From the NCBI RefSeq assembly GCF_011759705.1, contig NZ_JAAOZF010000001.1, positions 124,001 through 188,000 on the forward strand: 64,000 bases of DNA, in the 5' to 3' direction. The notes under the pieces are model-generated. The model was not told the origin of the DNA. It did no database searches and saw only the letters and a program-made list of their open reading frames with translations. This document shows, piece after piece, positions 52,093 through 61,093 of the stretch. Both the position numbers and the translations under genes were made by a program. Every line of letters starts with the position of its first letter. The stretch's first letter is position 1. The DNA is from Microbacterium ulmi. GTDB taxonomy: Bacteria; Actinomycetota; Actinomycetes; Actinomycetales; Microbacteriaceae.

Positions 52093-52881
52093 GTGATCCC
52101 AGACGACTCGCGACGACCGCAGGTGCCCGCGGCCGATCAGACCCTGCGGATCCTCGCGCACCTCGCCCGACAGCGCGGACCCGTCGCGGCCCGCATGATC
52201 GCCGACGCGCTCGGCATCCCGCGCTCGACCGTCTACCACCTGCTCGCGACGCTCGAGCAGCACGGGTTCGTCGTGCACCTCGACGCCGAGCGGCGCTGGG
52301 GACTGGGGGTCGCCGCGTTCGAGCTCGGCGGCGGATACGCGCGCCAGGCTCCGCTCGCCCGCATCGGCCGGGCCCTCGTCGCCCACCTCGCCGACCGCGC
52401 GGGCGAGAGCGCGCATCTCGCCGTCATGAGCGGCTCAGACGTCCTCTACATCGTGGAGGAGCGCGCGGCGCGTCGCCCCGCGCTCGTGACCGACGTCGGG
52501 GTGCGCCTTCCCGCCCACCTCACCGCGACGGGGCGCGCGATGCTCGCAGCGCTCCCCCGCGAGCAGGTGCGGGCCCTGTATCCGGATGCCGCGGCCTTCG
52601 CCGACCGCACGGGCCGCGGTCCGCGCCGCCCGGGCGAGCTGCGGGAGCTCCTGCGGGCCGTGCGGGCACTGGGCCACGCGACCGAGGACGGCGAGGTCAC
52701 TCTCGGCATGCGCTCCGTGGGGGTCGCGGTGCGCGACCCGGCGGGCTGGCCCGCGGCCGGGATCGCGGTCACCTGGCCGGCGGAGGCCGGGCGCGATCCC
52801 GGAGAGCTCGCCGCGTTCGCGGCCGACGCCGCCGCCGAGCTCGGGCGCCGGCTCTACGGCGTGCGCGACGCACGTCGCTGA
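52093..52881 (+). CDS. IclR-family transcriptional regulator (probable hut regulator)
   Basis: A 262-residue regulator. Residues about 10-70 form the winged helix ('[44 protein letters not shown]'), then the IclR effector domain with '[20 protein letters not shown]', '[17 protein letters not shown]' and '[20 protein letters not shown]'. Divergent placement from hutH suggests control of histidine utilisation by histidine or urocanate. The GTG at 52093 is preferred; another in-frame GTG lies 6 nt upstream. Confidence 0.92.
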   Translation: MIPDDSRRPQVPAADQTLRILAHLARQRGPVAARMIADALGIPRSTVYHLLATLEQHGFVVHLDAERRWGLGVAAFELGGGYARQAPLARIGRALVAHLADRAGESAHLAVMSGSDVLYIVEERAARRPALVTDVGVRLPAHLTATGRAMLAALPREQVRALYPDAAAFADRTGRGPRRPGELRELLRAVRALGHATEDGEVTLGMRSVGVAVRDPAGWPAAGIAVTWPAEAGRDPGELAAFAADAAAELGRRLYGVRDARR

Positions 52882-52920
52882 GACCCGATACCGGCTCTGA
52901 CCGGCCGTTCGCAAGTCCCG

Positions 52921-52949
52921 TTGACACGTCCTCGGGGCAGACATATGTT
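52921..52949 (+). promoter_or_regulatory. Sigma-70-type promoter of the CUT1 importer operon
   Basis: TTGACA (52921-52926), exactly 17 nt, TATGTT (52944-52949). This is the clearest vegetative promoter in the window; the leader to the ATG at 53026 is about 70 nt. Confidence 0.8.
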
Positions 52950-53025
52950 GCAGGCACGGACGTGAGAGATCGAATTCGTGCATCGGCGGACCCTCGCCGG
53001 CAAGCGCACACCGAAGGAGATTGAC

Positions 53026-54282
53026 ATGAATCGGAGCACAGCAGCGCGGCTGGCCGGACTCGGTGCCGTCACCGCGAGCGCAGCACTCGTCCTGTCCGGA
53101 TGCGGGTCCGGATTCGACGACGGCGGCGGCGGGGGCGACGGCGGGCTGACGAGCTCGGACGACGCCCTCACGGTCATGATCGGGTCGAGCGGCGAGGCCG
53201 AGACGGCCGCGGTCGAGGATGCCGTCGCGGCGTGGGCGGCCGACTCGGGAACCGACGCGAGCGTCGTCGCGGCCACCAACCTGAACCAGCAGCTCGCGCA
53301 GGGCTTCGCGGGCGGATCGCCGCCGGACGTCTTCTACCTGAGCCCCGACTTCATGGCGGGGTTCATCGCGAGCGGGGCGATCCAGCCGTACGGCGACCTG
53401 CTGGAGAACAAGGACGACTTCTATCCGTCGCTCGTGGCGAACTTCACGGTGGACGGCACGTTCTACTGTGCGCCGAAGGACTTCTCGACCCTCGCCCTCA
53501 TCATCAACACGTCGCTGTGGGAGGCCGCGGGACTGACGGACGACGACATCCCGACGACCTGGGACGAGCTCGACGCCGTCGCGGCCACGCTGACGACGGG
53601 GGGCGCCGTCGGGCTCGGCTTCGGCCCCGAGTACCAGCGCGTCGGCACGTTCATGGCGCAGAACGGCGGCCGGCTGGTCTCGGAGGACGGCACGGAGGCC
53701 GTCGCCGACTCGACCGAGAACGCCGAAGCGCTCGACCACGTCAAGCAGCATCTGACCGACGGCACCTTCGCCTTCGCGACCGACCTCGGCGCGGGCTGGG
53801 GCGGCGAGGCGTTCGGAAAGCAGTTGGCCGCGATGGTCATCGAGGGCAACTGGATCACCGGCGCGATGTCGGCGGACTACCCCGACGTGGGCTACACCGT
53901 CGCCGAGCTGCCTGCGGGCCCCGCGGGACAGGGCACGCTGCAGTTCACGAACTGCTGGGGCATGGCCGCCGACAGCCCCAACCAGACCGCCGCGCTCGAT
54001 CTCATCGAGTTCCTGACGAGCACGGAGCAGCAGCTCGCCTTCTCCGAGGCGTTCGGACCCATGCCGTCGATCCAGTCCGCGGCGGACGAGTGGGAGTCCG
54101 ACAACCCCGACCTCGTCGCGTTCCTGCGCGGCGCCGACTACGCGATCGGCATCCCGACCAACGAAGGCGTCAACGACGTCATCGCCGACTTCAACTCGCA
54201 GCTGCAGGGTCTGAAGACGGCCGATCCGTCGGCGATCCTGAGCTCGGTCCAGACCAACCTCGAAGCCGTGGTCGGCGGCTGA
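53026..54282 (+). CDS. Sugar ABC transporter substrate-binding lipoprotein (CUT1)
   Basis: A 418-residue MalE-like lipoprotein with signal peptide and lipobox VLSGC at about residue 25, then a Gly-rich linker. 'NLNQQLAQGFAGGSPPDVFYLSPDFMAGFIASGAIQPY' and 'FGKQLAAMVIEGNWITGAM' match family-1 binding proteins for oligosaccharides. Ribosome site AAGGAGA. First gene of a four-gene operon ending in a debranching-like glycosidase, which points to an alpha-glucan or related oligosaccharide. Confidence 0.95.
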   Translation: MNRSTAARLAGLGAVTASAALVLSGCGSGFDDGGGGGDGGLTSSDDALTVMIGSSGEAETAAVEDAVAAWAADSGTDASVVAATNLNQQLAQGFAGGSPPDVFYLSPDFMAGFIASGAIQPYGDLLENKDDFYPSLVANFTVDGTFYCAPKDFSTLALIINTSLWEAAGLTDDDIPTTWDELDAVAATLTTGGAVGLGFGPEYQRVGTFMAQNGGRLVSEDGTEAVADSTENAEALDHVKQHLTDGTFAFATDLGAGWGGEAFGKQLAAMVIEGNWITGAMSADYPDVGYTVAELPAGPAGQGTLQFTNCWGMAADSPNQTAALDLIEFLTSTEQQLAFSEAFGPMPSIQSAADEWESDNPDLVAFLRGADYAIGIPTNEGVNDVIADFNSQLQGLKTADPSAILSSVQTNLEAVVGG

Positions 54283-54283
54283 G

Positions 54284-55429
54284 ATGACCACGACCGCCGA
54301 GGCGCCCGCGAGAGGTCGCGGGCAGCCCGGATCCCCACGCCCCCGCGGCACGGGGATCCGGGGCCGGGAGGGTCTCGCCGGTTGGGTCTTCGTGACGCCG
54401 GTCATCGTCATCCTCGGCGTCTTCCTGCTCTTGCCCGTGGTCATGGCGCTGTGGGTGAGCTTCTCCGACTGGCGCGGCCGCGGCAGCCCCCTGTCGGGCG
54501 ACGTGAGCTTCGTCGGGCTCGACAACTACCGCGCGGTGACGGTCGACGGCGGCCTGCCGACGCGCGACTTCGGGCTCTCGCTGCGCAACAACGGGTGGTA
54601 CGTGGTGCTCGTCGTGCCCCTCCAGACGATCCTGGCCCTGTCCCTCGCGCTGCTCGTGAGCCGTGCCGCGACACGGGCCGTCGGCTTCTTCCGCACCGCC
54701 TTCTACTTCCCATCCATCACGAGCAGCGTCGCCATCACGGTGCTGTGGATGTTCCTGTTCAACGTCAACGGGGTCGTCAACGCCGTGCTCTCGTGGTTCA
54801 GCGTCAACGGCCCGAACTGGTTCCGCGATCCGCGCGGGCTCGTCCACATCGCCCTCGGCGCGACGGGTGCGAACGCCGGGCCCGACTGGATGACCCAGAA
54901 CCGCTTCCTCGGCGTGACGTGGTGGGAATGGTCCGCAGGCCCGTCGGTCGCGATGTTCGCCTTCATCCTCATGGCGGTCTTCACGACGAGCGGCACGTTC
55001 ATGCTGCTGTTCCTCGCAGCGCTGCAGAACATCGGCGTCGAGCTCGGCGAGGCGGGCATGGTGGACGGGGCGAACGCGTGGCAGCGGTTCTGGCACATCA
55101 CGCTTCCGCAGCTGCGGCCGACGCTGTTCACGGTCCTGACGCTGGGGCTGATCTCCACGTGGCAGGTGTTCGACATGATCTTCGTGGGCAGCCAGGGGGA
55201 CCCCGTCAAGACGACGCTCACGCCCGCGTTCCTGTCGTATCAGGCGGCGTTCGAGAATCAGCGGTGGGGCATCGGCGCCGCCATCTCGTTCATCCTGTTC
55301 CTCATCATCATCGCCTTCACGGCCTTCCAGCGCTGGGTGCTGCGCGAGCGCCCCGTCTCGAAGCGACGCGCCCGGCTCTACCAGGTGTCTCCGAAGACCG
55401 CCGTGCCGCCCGTGGGAGACGCGAGATGA
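54284..55429 (+). CDS. Sugar ABC transporter permease (CUT1, MalF-like)
   Basis: A 381-residue permease with six or more membrane segments. The first segment follows 'GREGLAGWVFVTPVIVILGVFLLLPVVMALW', and the EAA coupling loop is 'ELGEAGMVDGANAWQRFWHITLPQLRP'. A periplasmic insert between segments 3 and 4 (about residues 175-215) makes it longer than usual. It begins 1 bp after the binding-protein stop. Confidence 0.95.
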   Translation: MTTTAEAPARGRGQPGSPRPRGTGIRGREGLAGWVFVTPVIVILGVFLLLPVVMALWVSFSDWRGRGSPLSGDVSFVGLDNYRAVTVDGGLPTRDFGLSLRNNGWYVVLVVPLQTILALSLALLVSRAATRAVGFFRTAFYFPSITSSVAITVLWMFLFNVNGVVNAVLSWFSVNGPNWFRDPRGLVHIALGATGANAGPDWMTQNRFLGVTWWEWSAGPSVAMFAFILMAVFTTSGTFMLLFLAALQNIGVELGEAGMVDGANAWQRFWHITLPQLRPTLFTVLTLGLISTWQVFDMIFVGSQGDPVKTTLTPAFLSYQAAFENQRWGIGAAISFILFLIIIAFTAFQRWVLRERPVSKRRARLYQVSPKTAVPPVGDAR

Positions 55430-56328
55430 CCGCGCCGGCGACGCTCGACGAGGCCGCCGTCCTGGTCGAGCCTCCCCTGCGGGCGAAGCGTCGGATGCCG
55501 CCGGCGCGCGTCCTCTCCCAGGCGCTCTTCTACGTGGTGCTCGTGGTCCTCGCGGCCATCTACATCTATCCGTTCCTCGTGCAGGTCTCGACGTCGTTCA
55601 AGACGGATGCCGAGGCGACCCAGAGTCCCCTCAACCTCATCCCGAACTACTTCACGACGGCGGCCTACGAGCGCCTGTTCACGCGCAGCGACTACCCCGT
55701 CTGGTTCATGAACTCGACGATCGTCACGATCTGCGTGACGATCGGCCGCGTGTTCTTCGTCTCGCTCGCCGGCTACGCCCTCGCACGCCTGCACTTCCGG
55801 GGCCGCGCCGTCATCTTCGCGCTCGTCGTCGCGGTGATGTCGGTGCCGGGCGTCATCCTGCTCATCCCGCGCTTCCTCGTGCTCAACCAGATCGGGATCT
55901 TCGACACGTACGCGGGCATGATCCTCCCGCTCCTCGTCGACGCGGCGGGCGTGTTCATCATGAAGAACTTCTTCGAGTCGATCCCCGTCGAGGTCGAGGA
56001 GGCGGCCCGCATCGACGGCGCCGGCACGTTCCGCACGTTCTGGTCGGTCGTGCTCCCCATGGCCCGACCGGCGCTCGTGACGATCCTGATCCTGTCGTTC
56101 CAGGGATCGTGGAACGAGCTGAACCACTTCATCGTGTCGACGCAGTCGCCGGGGCTCACGACCCTCACGAAGGGCGTCGCGGGCCTCGCAGCGGGCGGAC
56201 TCGGCCAGGGCAACCAGTTCCCGCTGCAGATGGCCGCCGCCGCGATCATGACGGTCCCCGTCGCCGTGCTGTTCTTCATCTTCCAGAGGCGCATCATGAA
56301 CACGAGCGAAGGGGCGGTCAAGGGATGA
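55426..56328 (+). CDS. Sugar ABC transporter permease (CUT1, MalG-like)
   Basis: A 300-residue permease with six membrane segments; EAA loop 'VEVEEAARIDGAGTFRTFWSVVLPMARPAL'. It overlaps both neighbours by ATGA. No ATPase gene is present in the operon, so a shared MsmK-type ATPase encoded elsewhere must energise the importer. Confidence 0.95.
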   Translation: MTAPATLDEAAVLVEPPLRAKRRMPPARVLSQALFYVVLVVLAAIYIYPFLVQVSTSFKTDAEATQSPLNLIPNYFTTAAYERLFTRSDYPVWFMNSTIVTICVTIGRVFFVSLAGYALARLHFRGRAVIFALVVAVMSVPGVILLIPRFLVLNQIGIFDTYAGMILPLLVDAAGVFIMKNFFESIPVEVEEAARIDGAGTFRTFWSVVLPMARPALVTILILSFQGSWNELNHFIVSTQSPGLTTLTKGVAGLAAGGLGQGNQFPLQMAAAAIMTVPVAVLFFIFQRRIMNTSEGAVKG

Positions 56329-58232
56329 CGGAGGGCCTGCAGCCTTTCCTCTCCGACGCCGTCATCGTGCTGCGGGCGCCGACGCAGGTCTGGTCGGGCC
56401 GCGACGGCGACTTCGGCGACGGGGCCATCGACGGGATCTACCACGGCGACACGAGGTTCGTGCACGAGTCCCGGCTCGTGTACGCGGCGGCCGGCTCGGG
56501 GGCCTGGCTGCGTCCGGAGACGATCTCCGTCGCGACGCACAGCGCGTCGCGCGTCGTCTTCACGAGCCTCCTGCGGGGGGTCGACGACGCATCGACCGAT
56601 CCGAAGGTGCGCCTCGAACGAGATCGCACGGTCGAGGACGGGCTCGTCCGGGAGCGGCTCACGGTGCGCTCGCACGCCGACGCCGATCTCGAGGGCACGA
56701 TCAGGTTCACGTTCGTCCCCGAGTTCGCGCCGCTGCAGGAGGTGAAGGCGGGAACTGTGGCGCCGCGCATGCCCGTCGTCGAGGTCGAGCACGACGTCGT
56801 GCGCGTCGCATGCCCCGCGGCCGCGTTCACACTGTCGGCGCCGCACGCGACGATCGACGTCGACGACGGGACCGACTGCGTCACGGTCGCGTGGGAGCTC
56901 GACTGCGCGCCCGACGAGGAGCAGACGCTGGAGTGGTGGCTGCGCCTCGACGATCCGGGGCTGGTCGTGGCAGGCACGACGAGCACGGCGCGATGGCCGG
57001 CCGGCACGACGGGGGGACAGCCTGCTCTCGACCCCCGGCTCCGTCGGTGGATCGCGCGCGCGCTGTCCGACCTCGATGCCCTGCGGCTCACGCTTCCCGG
57101 CAGCCCGGACGAGTTCCTCGCGGCGGGCACGCCGTGGTTCCTGACCCTGTTCGGACGGGACTCGCTGTGGGCGGCGCGGCTCCTCCTGCCCGTCGACGTC
57201 GGGATCTCGGCATCCACGCTGCGCGTCCTCGCGAGCCTGCAGGGCACGCGGAAGGACGTCGCGGCGGCGGCCGACCCGGGCAAGATCCTTCACGAGCTGC
57301 GCTCGGGCGAACTGGAGATCCCCGGCGAGGGCGTCTCGCTCCCGCCCGTCTACTACGGGAGCGTCGACGCGACGCCGCTGTGGGTGTGCACCCTGGCGGA
57401 TGCCGCCGCCGCAGGCATGCCCGACGACGAGGTGCGCGCACTCCTGCCGAACCTGCGCGCCGCGCTGGACTGGATCCTCGCCTGCGGCGGCCCCGACGGC
57501 TTCCTCGACTACCACGACGAGTCCGGTCACGGGCTGTCGAACCAGGGGTGGAAGGACTCGGGCGACTCGATCCAGTGGCGCGACGGGTCGCTCGCGCAGG
57601 GGCCGATCGCGCTGTGCGAAGTGCAGGGCTATGCGTACGAGGCGGCCCTGAGCGGCGCGGCGCTGCTGGATCGCTTCGGCGAAGGAGGAGGCGACGAGGT
57701 CCGGGCGTGGGCCGCGGGTCTGCGCGAGCGCTTCGCGGAGCGCTTCTGGATCACGACGGACGAGGGGCGCTACCCCGCCGTCGCCCTCGACCGCGACGGC
57801 CGGCCCGTCGACACGCTCACGAGCAACCCGGGCCACCTGCTGGGCACCGGCCTGCTCGATCCCGCCGGCGAGGCCGCCGTCGCGGAGCTGCTCGTGGGTC
57901 CGTCCATGTCGTCGGGATTCGGCCTGCGGACGATGTCGACCGCGGCGGCCGGATACTGGCCGCTCAGCTATCACGGCGGGAGCGTGTGGGCGCACGACAC
58001 GGCGATCGTGGCGCGCGGCATGGCGCGTGCGGGATGCCGCGATCAGGCGCTCACGCTCGTCGAGGGACTGCTCACCGCCGCGGAGGCGTTCGACTTCCGC
58101 GTTCCCGAGCTGCACTCCGGCGATGGCATCGACGTCACGCCCGTCCCCGTGCCGTATCCCGCCGCGTGCCGCCCGCAGGCGTGGTCGGCTGCCGCCGCGA
58201 TCGCGTGCCTGGACATCGTGCGAGACCGCTGA
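56325..58232 (+). CDS. Glycogen-debranching-type (amylo-alpha-1,6-glucosidase-like) glycosidase
   Basis: A 635-residue two-domain protein. Residues about 10-235 are the GDE_N_bis-type beta domain ('GIYHGDTRFVHESRLVYAAAGSG', 'RERLTVRSHADADLEGTIRFTFVPEFA'); residues about 265-630 are an (alpha/alpha)6 barrel with 'GTPWFLTLFGRDSLWAARLLLP', 'NQGWKDSGDSIQWRDGSLAQGPIALCEVQGYAYEAAL' and 'TSNPGHLLGTGLL'. The Asp/Glu in 'FGRDSLW' and 'WKDSGDS' are likely catalytic or binding residues. No signal peptide, so it hydrolyses imported sugar inside the cell. The exact linkage is not known. Confidence 0.88.
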   Translation: MTEGLQPFLSDAVIVLRAPTQVWSGRDGDFGDGAIDGIYHGDTRFVHESRLVYAAAGSGAWLRPETISVATHSASRVVFTSLLRGVDDASTDPKVRLERDRTVEDGLVRERLTVRSHADADLEGTIRFTFVPEFAPLQEVKAGTVAPRMPVVEVEHDVVRVACPAAAFTLSAPHATIDVDDGTDCVTVAWELDCAPDEEQTLEWWLRLDDPGLVVAGTTSTARWPAGTTGGQPALDPRLRRWIARALSDLDALRLTLPGSPDEFLAAGTPWFLTLFGRDSLWAARLLLPVDVGISASTLRVLASLQGTRKDVAAAADPGKILHELRSGELEIPGEGVSLPPVYYGSVDATPLWVCTLADAAAAGMPDDEVRALLPNLRAALDWILACGGPDGFLDYHDESGHGLSNQGWKDSGDSIQWRDGSLAQGPIALCEVQGYAYEAALSGAALLDRFGEGGGDEVRAWAAGLRERFAERFWITTDEGRYPAVALDRDGRPVDTLTSNPGHLLGTGLLDPAGEAAVAELLVGPSMSSGFGLRTMSTAAAGYWPLSYHGGSVWAHDTAIVARGMARAGCRDQALTLVEGLLTAAEAFDFRVPELHSGDGIDVTPVPVPYPAACRPQAWSAAAAIACLDIVRDR

Positions 58233-58292
58233 GCGACAGCGACCCGCGCTCCGGCGCCCACCAGCGTGCCCGTCGGCCCGCGCGTCGTCGCC

Positions 58293-58769
58293 TCAGTCGA
58301 CCTTGACGACGGCTCCGTCCGTGAGCCGCACGAGCTCGTCGAACGTGAGCGGGAAGACCGTGTGCGGCGTGCCGCCCGCAGCCCAGATCCGGGGGTAGGC
58401 GGCCAGAGCCTCGTCGACGAGCGTCGTGAGCGGCGCAGGATGCCCCGTCGGCGCGACGCCGCCGATCGCCTGACCCGTCGCCTCGCGCACCTGGTCGGGT
58501 GTCGCACGCGCGATCCGCTCGCGGCCGACGCGCTGCGCGAGCGCCGCCGTGTCGACGCGGTGCGCGCCGCTCGTCATGACCAGGAGCGGCTCGCCGTCGG
58601 ACCAGAACACGAGGCTGTTCGCGATCGCCCCGACGTCGACTCCGAGAGCGGCAGCCGCGAGGGGCGCCGTGGAGGCGGCATCCGGGAGCACGACGATCTC
58701 GCCGGCGATCCCCGCGGCGCGGAGAGCGTCGTGGACGACTCGGCTGCGGGCCGGAAGGTGCGCGGTCAT
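58293..58769 (-). CDS. YbaK/EbsC-family aminoacyl-tRNA deacylase
   Basis: A 158-residue protein of the YbaK/ProX editing family. 'LGVDVGAIANSLVFWSDGEPLLVMTSGAHRVD' contains the K/N-S-L-V-F core (Asn in place of the usual Lys), followed by 'EATGQAIGGVAPTGHPAPLTTLVDEAL' and 'YPRIWAAGGTPHTVFPLTFDEL', the substrate-binding G-G-V-x-P and G-G-x-P-H-x loops. It should clear mischarged tRNA or similar. ATG follows TAGGCT by 6 nt. Confidence 0.92.
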   Translation of the reverse strand: MTAHLPARSRVVHDALRAAGIAGEIVVLPDAASTAPLAAAALGVDVGAIANSLVFWSDGEPLLVMTSGAHRVDTAALAQRVGRERIARATPDQVREATGQAIGGVAPTGHPAPLTTLVDEALAAYPRIWAAGGTPHTVFPLTFDELVRLTDGAVVKVD

Positions 58770-58775
58770 CCCCTC

Positions 58776-58781
58776 AGCCTA
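58776..58781 (-). promoter_or_regulatory. -10 element of leaderless YbaK gene
   Basis: Minus-strand TAGGCT, GAGGGG, ATG (58769). The purine-rich 6 nt could also help ribosome binding, but the spacing fits a leaderless start. Confidence 0.5.
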
Positions 58782-58803
58782 CGGTCGCGCCCGGCGCACC
58801 CGC

Positions 58804-59601
58804 TCAGCCGTGCGCGAGGACTTCGCCGTGCGGCACGAGGATCCAGCCGTCTTCCGCGGCCGTCCATTCGCGCCAGCCGTCGGCGATGCGCTGCAGCGCC
58901 GCGTCATCGGCGCCGAGGGCGCGCGCGTGCCTCGCGAACGCCGAGTGCAGGACCCGGTCGGCCCACATCCCGCCCCACCACGCGCGGTCGCCGGGAGACT
59001 CGAACAGCCACACGGATGCCGACGGCTCGACCTCGGCGAATCCTGCCGCGCGCGCCCACGCCTTGAGCACGCGGCCGGCGGCAGGCTCGCCCGTGACGCT
59101 GCGGTGCACGCGCAGGTACAGGCCGAGCCATTCGTCGAGCGCGGGTACTCGCGGATGCCAGATGACGCCTTCGTAGTCGACGTCGCGCACAGCCACGACC
59201 CCGCCGGGGGCGAGCACGCGCCGGAACTCGCGCAGCGCGTCGACGGGTCGCGCGAGGTGCTGCAGCACCTGGTGGGCGTGCACGACGTCGAACGCGCCGT
59301 CGGGCGCGTCGAGCGCGTAGGCGTCGTCGACGGCGAACGTCAGGTTCGGGATGCCGCGCTCGGCCGCGAGCGCCGCGGCCTTCGCGACGACGTCGTGGGC
59401 GGCGTCGACTCCCCGCACCTCGCCCGGCGCGACGAGCCGCGCGAGGTCGATCGTGATCGTCCCGGGGCCGGCGCCGACGTCGAGAACCCGCAGGCCGGGC
59501 CGCAGGCGCGGGAGGAGGTAGGCCGCCGAGTTCTCCGCCGTGCGCCACTCATGCGAGCGCAGGACCGAGTCGTGGTGACCGTGCGTGTACGCCTCTGCCA
59601 T
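58804..59601 (-). CDS. SAM-dependent methyltransferase (UbiE/class I)
   Basis: A 265-residue small-molecule methyltransferase. 'LLPRLRPGLRVLDVGAGPGTITIDLARLV' is motif I, 'VRGVDAAHDVV' motif II, 'FDVVHAHQVLQHLARPVDALREFRRVLAPGGVVAVRDVDYEG' motifs III-IV. Its substrate is not clear. Start ATG 59601 follows TAGGCT by 6 nt, as for the neighbouring YbaK gene. Confidence 0.92.
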   Translation of the reverse strand: MAEAYTHGHHDSVLRSHEWRTAENSAAYLLPRLRPGLRVLDVGAGPGTITIDLARLVAPGEVRGVDAAHDVVAKAAALAAERGIPNLTFAVDDAYALDAPDGAFDVVHAHQVLQHLARPVDALREFRRVLAPGGVVAVRDVDYEGVIWHPRVPALDEWLGLYLRVHRSVTGEPAAGRVLKAWARAAGFAEVEPSASVWLFESPGDRAWWGGMWADRVLHSAFARHARALGADDAALQRIADGWREWTAAEDGWILVPHGEVLAHG

Positions 59602-59607
59602 CCGCCC

Positions 59608-59613
59608 AGCCTA
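59608..59613 (-). promoter_or_regulatory. -10 element of leaderless methyltransferase gene
   Basis: Minus-strand TAGGCT, 6 nt, ATG at 59601. Same hexamer and spacing as at 58776 and 41868. Confidence 0.55.
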
Positions 59614-59694
59614 GGGGCGCACGGCACCCGGGCCGCGCCGACGCCTCGTCGGCGACCGCACCTGGCATGCCCGACACCGGCAGGCCCGAGCACC

Positions 59695-59776
59695 GTCGAC
59701 GCGAGACGTGCATTGTGCTGAGCGGACGGCATCGCCGAACCCCCAGCTCGCGCGAAGTGCTCAGTCTCGCGTCGAC
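59695..59776. repeat. Widely spaced 13-bp inverted repeat upstream of the dehydrogenase gene
   Basis: GTCGACGCGAGAC (59695-59707) and its exact complement GTCTCGCGTCGAC (59764-59776) are 56 bp apart in the 277-bp gap between divergent genes. The second arm continues to GTCGACGCG, which also repeats the first arm directly. A pair of sites for a looping or Lrp-type regulator is possible. Confidence 0.6.
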
Positions 59777-59878
59777 GCGTTGATCGGCTCGCCGTGCGGT
59801 GATCTCATGGGAAGGGATGCCGCAACGCCGCGGCATCCGAAGCGCACAGCCCACAAGGCCAGCCGGAAGAGGATCGCG

Positions 59879-60952
59879 ATGTCGCACCACCTGTCCCTGC
59901 CCGATTTCGTCCATGAGCGCGTGGAGGCCGTGACGGGCCGGCGCAGCGGCCTGTTCATCGCCGTCGCGCTGCACTCATCGGTGCTCGGCCCCGCCCTCGG
60001 CGGCGCGCGCCTGTGGACCTATCCGCACTGGAGCGACGCCCTCGGCGACGCCCTGCGCCTGTCGGCGGCGATGACGCTGAAGAACGCGGCGGCGGGTCTC
60101 GACGCCGGCGGCGGCAAGGCCGTCATCGGGCTCGAGCAAGGGGCGACGCTCGACGCGGAGCGCCGTCGCGCCGCGTTCCTCGACCTCGGCGACGCCGTCG
60201 AGTCGCTGCAGGGCCGCTACCTGACGGCGGAGGACGTCGGGTCGACCACGGACGACATGCTCGTCGTGAGCGAGCGCACCGACCACGTCGTCGGCCTCCC
60301 CGACGCCGTCGGCGGCTCGGGCGAGCCGGCGGGCCCCACGAGCCTCGGCGTCTACGCGGCGCTGCGCGCGACCCTCGAGCGCGTCACGGGCTCGGCGGAT
60401 GTCGCAGGCAGACGGATCACGGTGTCGGGTCTCGGCCAGGTCGGCAGCCGCCTCGCGGTGCGGCTCGCGGCGGAGGGCGCGATCCTCACGGTGACCGACG
60501 TGAACCCTGCCAAGCGCGACCTCGCGCGCGAGCTCGGGGCGACGTGGAGCGAGCCCGGAGCCGAGCACCTCGCGCCCGCCGACGTGTTCGTCCCCGCGGG
60601 CATCGGAGGCCTCCTGACGGACGACGTCATCGACGCGCTCGACGCGAGGGCCGTGTGCGGCCCTGCGAACAACCCGCTTGCCGACCGCTCGGGGGCCGTC
60701 CGGCTCGCCGAGCGCGGCATCCTGTACGCCCCCGACTTCGTCGTCAACGCGGGGGGCGTCATCCACCTGGATCTCGAGGCCAGGCGCCTGGGCACGCGTG
60801 CCGAGATCATGGAGCGCATCCTCGGGATCGGCGACACGCTGCGCCGCGTCTTCGACGACGCGCACGCCCGCGGCGTGACTCCCCTGTCGGCGGCCGAGGA
60901 CCTCGCCGCCGCTCGGCTCGCGGCGGGAGCGCGGGAGAGCGTCGGCGCCTGA
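59879..60952 (+). CDS. Leu/Phe/Val dehydrogenase family protein
   Basis: A 357-residue NAD-dependent amino-acid dehydrogenase. 'LGGARLWTYPHWSDALGDALRLSAAMTLKNAAAGLDAGGGKAVI' carries the two substrate/catalytic Lys residues (T-L-K-N and G-G-G-K), 'TAEDVGSTTDDM' the catalytic Asp, and 'TVSGLGQVGSRLAVRLAAEGA' the NAD fold. Typical reaction is reversible deamination of leucine, valine or phenylalanine. Ribosome site AGAGGA before ATG 59879. A strong hairpin follows the stop. Confidence 0.95.
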   Translation: MSHHLSLPDFVHERVEAVTGRRSGLFIAVALHSSVLGPALGGARLWTYPHWSDALGDALRLSAAMTLKNAAAGLDAGGGKAVIGLEQGATLDAERRRAAFLDLGDAVESLQGRYLTAEDVGSTTDDMLVVSERTDHVVGLPDAVGGSGEPAGPTSLGVYAALRATLERVTGSADVAGRRITVSGLGQVGSRLAVRLAAEGAILTVTDVNPAKRDLARELGATWSEPGAEHLAPADVFVPAGIGGLLTDDVIDALDARAVCGPANNPLADRSGAVRLAERGILYAPDFVVNAGGVIHLDLEARRLGTRAEIMERILGIGDTLRRVFDDAHARGVTPLSAAEDLAAARLAAGARESVGA

Positions 60953-61007
60953 CCGCCCGGATGCGACCCGGTGCCTCCTCACGCGGCACTCGGTCGCATC
61001 GGGGCGG
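60953..61007 (+). terminator. Terminator after the amino-acid dehydrogenase gene
   Basis: A 23-bp stem with 20 paired positions (60953-60975 with 60985-61007) and a 9-nt loop begins at the base after the stop codon. No T-run follows. Confidence 0.75.
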
Positions 61008-61093
61008 TGTGCGTGTGACATGATGATCGCACTCGGCAGTGTCGCCGAGTCGCCGCTCACGCGTGCGACACGTTGAATCAAGGGAGAGACTTC

